Below, piece by piece: positions 5,924 through 8,977 of a stretch of DNA of 8,977 nt. The position numbers were made by a program, and so were the translations under genes. This DNA is from Sphingomonas sp. (GTDB lineage Bacteria; Pseudomonadota; Alphaproteobacteria; Sphingomonadales; Sphingomonadaceae), in contig JAPJRE010000150.1 in the NCBI GenBank assembly GCA_030824725.1, forward strand, positions 1 to 8,977, in the 5' to 3' direction. Position 1 is the first letter of the stretch, and each line of letters opens with the position of its first letter. The notes under the pieces were generated by a model. The model made no database searches, had not been told where the DNA came from, and worked only from the letters and a program-made list of their open reading frames with translations.

Positions 5924-7870
5924 TCACACCGCCCAGCAGCCGCAGCCGAGCGCCCCCCAGAAGCTCTGGACGTCGGCGGCGGGCACCTGCGCGCCGAGTG
6001 CTGCGGCATGGTCGTGGCCGTGGACCGAGCAGCTGCTGTGGCAAGCGCAGGCGGAGGCGAGCTGGGCGCGGGTCTCGGGCGACTGCTGATAGCCGCCGAA
6101 GGTCGCGACCGGCGACCAGTCGGGCATCGGCCGCGGCAGCGCGGGCGCGAGCGGGGCATAGTCGCCGTCGCCATGCACCACCTGCCCGCCGAGCAGCGTC
6201 AGCACCGAGCGGAGTTGGACGATCTGGTCCTCGGGTACCGAGAAATAATCGGCCGAAAGCACCGCCAGATCGGCGAGCTGGCCCGCCTTGATCTGCCCCT
6301 TCTTGCCCACTTCGTTCGAGAACCAGGTGTTCTCGTGCGTCCACATCGCCAGCGCCTTTTCGCGGCTGACGCGGTTGGCACCCGGATAGAGCTTGAGCCC
6401 GCCCACCGTGCGGCCGGTCACCAGCCAGCTGAGCGACACCCAGGGATTGTAGCTCGCCACGCGCGTCGCATCGGTGCCTGCGCCCACCGGCAGGCCGGCG
6501 GCGAGCATCCTGGCGATCGGCGGGGTGCGCTCGGCCGCCTTGGCGCCGTAGCGCTCGACGAAATATTCGCCCTGATAGGCCATGCGGTGCTGCACGGCGA
6601 TACCGCCGCCCAGTGCTGCGATACGATCGATATTGCGGTCGCTGATCGTCTCGGCATGGTCGAAGAACCAGTGGATGCCGGTCAGCGGGATGTCGCGGTT
6701 CACCTTCTCGTACACGTCGAGCGCGCGGCCGATCGTCTCGTCATAGGTGGCGTGGAGGCGCCACGGCCAGCGATGCTCGGCGAGCAGGCGGATCACCGGC
6801 TCGAGATCGCCTTCCATGGTCGGCGGCATGTCCGGGCGGGCGACCCGGAAATCCTCGAAGTCGGCGGCGGAGTAGACGAGCATCTCGCCCGCGCCATTGT
6901 GGCGATAGCTGTCGTCGCCCTGCCCCGGCGTCACCTGCTTCACCCAGCCGGCGAAATCGGCCAGCTCTTCCCTGGGCTTCTGGGTGAACAGATTGTAGCT
7001 GATCCGCACGGTCAGCTGGCCGTCGGCGTGGAGCTTCTCGATGATCGCATAATCGTCGGGATAGTTCTGGAAGCCGCCGCCCGCATCGATCACGCCGGTG
7101 ACGCCCAGCCCGTTCACTTCGCGCATGAAATGGCGGGTGGAATTGAGCTGATAGTCTTGCGGAAGCTTGGGGCCCTTGGCGAGCGTCGAATAGAGGATCG
7201 TCGCGTTGGGCTGGGCGAGCAGCAGGCCGGTGGGGTTGCCCGCGGCATCGCGGACGATCTCGCCGCCCGGCGGGTTCGGCGTGTCCTTGGTATAGCCCAC
7301 CACGCGCAGCGCCGCCGCATTGAGCAGCGCGCGATCATAGAGGTGGAGGATGAACACGGGCGTATCGGGCGCGACGGCGTTGAGCTCGTCGATCGTCGGC
7401 AGCCGCTTCTCGGCGAACTGGTGCTCGGTGAAGCCGCCGACCACGCGCACCCATTGCGGCGCAGGCGTGTTGTCGACCTGGCGCTTGAGCATCGCCATCG
7501 CGTCGGCGAGGCTGGGCACGCCGTCCCAGCGCAGTTCCATGTTATAGTTCAGGCCGCCGCGGATGATGTGCATGTGGCTGTCGATCAGCCCGGGGATCAC
7601 CCGGCGGCGATGCGCGTCGATCACCTGCGCATTCGGCGCGGCGGCGGCGCGGACCTCGGCCTCGCTGCCCACCGCGAGGAACTTGCCGTCGCGGATCGCG
7701 ATCGCCTCGGCCACCGGGTTTTCCCGGTCGAGCGTCGTCACCTGGGCGTTGACGAGGATCAGGTCGGTGGCGGGCATGCGGGCATTCCTTGCGAAGAGCG
7801 GGGCAGGCAGCAGCGCGCCGGCGGCGGTGGCGCCGGCGGCTGCGAGGGTCTGACGGCGGGTGAGGCTCAT
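5924..7870 (-). CDS. Tat-exported amidohydrolase (amidohydrolase family 3, YtcJ-like) with Cys/His tail
   Basis: A 648-residue metal-dependent hydrolase. A twin-arginine signal (LTRRQTLAAAGATAAGALLPAP, residues 3-24) predicts folded export to the periplasm. The amidohydrolase fold follows: the small beta domain (TDLILVNAQVTTLD... IAIRDGKFLAVG), the first metal-binding motif PGLIDSHMHI with His99 and His101, RLHATYD with His373, FFDHAE with His405, and the catalytic Asp467 in VGAGTDATR. The closing segment GQIKAGQLADLAVLSADYFSVPEDQI is typical of the YtcJ-like branch. The substrate is not predictable; relatives act on amides, cyclic amides and similar C-N bonds. The last 44 residues are unusual: Cys608, Cys610, His611, Cys614, His617, His619, His621, Cys643 and Cys645, ending FWGALGCGCWAV. 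Start ATG 7870 overlaps the XapX stop (ATGA), implying translational coupling. The stop is followed by the REP pair. Confidence 0.93.
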   Translation of the reverse strand: MSLTRRQTLAAAGATAAGALLPAPLFARNARMPATDLILVNAQVTTLDRENPVAEAIAIRDGKFLAVGSEAEVRAAAAPNAQVIDAHRRRVIPGLIDSHMHIIRGGLNYNMELRWDGVPSLADAMAMLKRQVDNTPAPQWVRVVGGFTEHQFAEKRLPTIDELNAVAPDTPVFILHLYDRALLNAAALRVVGYTKDTPNPPGGEIVRDAAGNPTGLLLAQPNATILYSTLAKGPKLPQDYQLNSTRHFMREVNGLGVTGVIDAGGGFQNYPDDYAIIEKLHADGQLTVRISYNLFTQKPREELADFAGWVKQVTPGQGDDSYRHNGAGEMLVYSAADFEDFRVARPDMPPTMEGDLEPVIRLLAEHRWPWRLHATYDETIGRALDVYEKVNRDIPLTGIHWFFDHAETISDRNIDRIAALGGGIAVQHRMAYQGEYFVERYGAKAAERTPPIARMLAAGLPVGAGTDATRVASYNPWVSLSWLVTGRTVGGLKLYPGANRVSREKALAMWTHENTWFSNEVGKKGQIKAGQLADLAVLSADYFSVPEDQIVQLRSVLTLLGGQVVHGDGDYAPLAPALPRPMPDWSPVATFGGYQQSPETRAQLASACACHSSCSVHGHDHAAALGAQVPAADVQSFWGALGCGCWAV

Positions 7871-8115
7871 GCCTTTTCGTCCGGCTTCTTGACCGGACGG
7901 CCGAGCACCTGCTCGGCGCAGTCGGTTCGGATGTACGCGACGACATCGTGGCCGGCGAAAAGCCGCTTCGCCACCGGCACCACCTGCTCGCCAACGAGCA
8001 TGCCGAGCAGGCCGATCAGCGCGATCGTGGGCGGCGCGGGCGAGCGGACGCCGAGGAGGCTGTAGATCACCCCGACCAGCAGGCCGACGGCAAGCGAGAT
8101 CAGATAGGGCTTCAT
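7867..8115 (-). CDS. XapX domain (DUF1427) small membrane protein
   Basis: An 82-residue protein. Residues 1-50 match the XapX domain pattern: a first helix (PYLISLAVGLLVGVIYSLLGV), the loop RSPAPPTIA, and a second helix (LIGLLGMLVGEQVVPV). XapX proteins are usually only about 50-60 residues long. Here a charged cytoplasmic or periplasmic tail of about 30 residues follows, with AGHDVVAYIRTDC and a Lys/Glu-rich end. The biochemical role of the family is unknown. It commonly sits beside hydrolase genes, as it does here. Start ATG 8115 has an excellent GGGGAGGA site and lies 26 bases after the stop of the alpha/beta hydrolase. Its stop overlaps the amidohydrolase start by four bases, so the three genes form one transcription unit. 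Confidence 0.9.
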   Translation of the reverse strand: MKPYLISLAVGLLVGVIYSLLGVRSPAPPTIALIGLLGMLVGEQVVPVAKRLFAGHDVVAYIRTDCAEQVLGRPVKKPDEKA

Positions 8116-8122
8116 CTGCAGA

Positions 8123-8130
8123 TCCTCCCC
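8123..8130 (-). promoter_or_regulatory. Ribosome-binding site of the XapX gene
   Basis: GGGGAGGA on the minus strand, seven bases before ATG 8115, close to the anti-Shine-Dalgarno complement. It is among the strongest sites in the window and should also drive the coupled amidohydrolase. Confidence 0.75.
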
Positions 8131-8141
8131 GGCGCGGTCGA

Positions 8142-8977
8142 TCAGCCGCGCACGAAGGCGAGCAGGTCGGGGTTGATGACGTCGGCGTGGGTGGTCAGCA
8201 TCCCGTGCGGGAAGCCCGGGTAGATCTTGAGCGTCGGGTTCGGCAGCAGCTTGGCCTGCAGCTCGGCGCCCTGGTGGTACGGCACCACCTGGTCGTCGTC
8301 GCCGGCGAGCACCAGCGTCGGCACCGTCATCGCCTTGAGGTCGGCGGTCTGGTCCGTCTCGGAGAAGGCCTTGATGCCTTCATAATGGGCCTTGGCGCTG
8401 CCCATCATGCCCTGGCGCCACCAATTGTCGATCACGCCCGGATAGACCTTCGCGCCTTCGCGGTTGAAGCCGTAGAACGGGCCGGCGGCGACATCGCGGA
8501 AGAACTGCGCGCGGTTGTCCGCAGTGCCCTTGCGGAAGCCGTCGAACACGCTGATCGGCAGGCCGTTCGGATAGGCTTCGGTCTTCGCCATGATCGGGGG
8601 CACGGCCGCGACCAGCACCGCCTTGGCGACGCGGCCCTGCGGGATGCCGTATTTGGCAACATAACGGGCAACTTCGCCGCCGCCGGTCGAGTGGCCGATG
8701 TGCACGGCGCCCCGCAGGTTGAGATGCTCCGCGACGGCGGCGGCGTCGGCGGCATAGTGATCCATGTCGTGGCCGTCGCTCACTTGCTGCGAGCGGCCAT
8801 GGCCGCGGCGGTCATGCGCGACGACGCGGAAGCCGTGCTGGAGGAAGAACAGCAGCTGCGCATCCCAATCGTCCGACGAGAGCGGCCAGCCATGGTGGAA
8901 CATGATCGGCTGGGCATCCTTGGGGCCCCAATCCTTGAAGAAGATCGAGACGCCGTCCTTGGTGGTCACGGTGGAGG
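8142..8977 (-). CDS. Alpha/beta hydrolase, non-heme chloroperoxidase/arylesterase type (5' end cut)
   Basis: An almost complete alpha/beta-hydrolase of the non-heme chloroperoxidase (cofactor-free haloperoxidase)/esterase branch. Counting from the GTG at 8969, the oxyanion-hole motif is HHGWPLSSDDW (25-35) and the nucleophile is Ser94 in GHSTGGG. The acid is probably Asp226 in AGDDDQVVP and the base is His255 in GFPHGM. VVAHDRRGHGRS and the cap region FYGFNREGAKVYPGVIDNWW are typical of the branch. Such enzymes hydrolyse small esters or lactones and show perhydrolase side activity; no signal peptide is visible, so it is probably cytoplasmic. The frame remains open to the window edge and reads Ser-Thr before the GTG-encoded Val. 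Relatives begin MSTVTTKDG or similar, so the true start is probably one or two codons beyond the edge and GTG 8969 is probably internal. It is the first visible gene of the hydrolase-XapX-amidohydrolase unit. Confidence 0.93.
   Translation of the reverse strand, partial: STVTTKDGVSIFFKDWGPKDAQPIMFHHGWPLSSDDWDAQLLFFLQHGFRVVAHDRRGHGRSQQVSDGHDMDHYAADAAAVAEHLNLRGAVHIGHSTGGGEVARYVAKYGIPQGRVAKAVLVAAVPPIMAKTEAYPNGLPISVFDGFRKGTADNRAQFFRDVAAGPFYGFNREGAKVYPGVIDNWWRQGMMGSAKAHYEGIKAFSETDQTADLKAMTVPTLVLAGDDDQVVPYHQGAELQAKLLPNPTLKIYPGFPHGMLTTHADVINPDLLAFVRG

Noticed and set aside
5772..6344. Upstream extension of the VOC frame through the REP pair and into the amidohydrolase gene
   Set aside because: The AGGAG site and a clean signal peptide fix the start at 5771; the extension translates palindromes and an out-of-frame part of the amidohydrolase.
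5906..8065. A 719-codon open frame on the plus strand opposite the amidohydrolase and XapX genes
   Set aside because: Its product is a His/Arg/Asp-rich string without any family motif, as expected for the antisense of GC-rich coding DNA. The minus strand carries full catalytic motifs and ribosome-binding sites.

Overview
The window is GC-rich DNA with strong G/C third-position bias. Nearly all real coding is on the minus strand. The gene set is a class I GuaA, a Tat-exported amidohydrolase, an alginate-export-type outer-membrane porin, XapX and DoxX membrane proteins, together with short CCCCTCCCGC-type palindromes between genes. This fits an alphaproteobacterium, most likely a sphingomonad (Sphingomonas or a relative). 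That placement is inference from gene style and repeats; no rRNA or tRNA is present to confirm it.

Layout from right to left, in the direction of transcription. (1) 8977-5924 is a tight operon. It holds a non-heme chloroperoxidase/esterase-like alpha/beta hydrolase that is cut by the window edge, a small XapX membrane protein, and a large Tat-secreted amidohydrolase with a Cys/His-rich C-terminal tail. The last two overlap by ATGA. (2) 5923-5772 is a 152-base gap filled by an inverted pair of REP-like palindromes. (3) 5771-2302 is a second compact run: a secreted two-domain VOC (glyoxalase-fold) protein, a DoxX membrane protein, an alginate_exp-type porin and a DUF1275 (YoaK-like) membrane protein. 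The genes overlap or lie within about 11 bases of each other. (4) 2287-693 is guaA (GMP synthase), with its own TTGACA/TATCGG promoter placed so that the mRNA would begin at the ATG, giving a leaderless transcript. (5) 1-692, beyond the 3' end of guaA, is poor in genes. It holds a C-terminally truncated AraC-family N-terminal domain on the plus strand, a perfect 23-bp inverted repeat, and a weak 55-residue ORF that would overlap the guaA stop.

Regions 1 and 3 together encode soluble hydrolases, two exported enzymes, an outer-membrane porin and three small membrane-protein families. They may form one uptake-and-conversion locus for an unknown small molecule. No substrate can be read from the sequence. 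guaA is housekeeping. The decayed flank downstream of it looks like a variable junction. The most unusual points are the palindromic element translated in frame near the N-terminus of the porin, the Cys/His tail of the amidohydrolase, the leaderless guaA promoter, and the 23-bp inverted repeat at the left edge.
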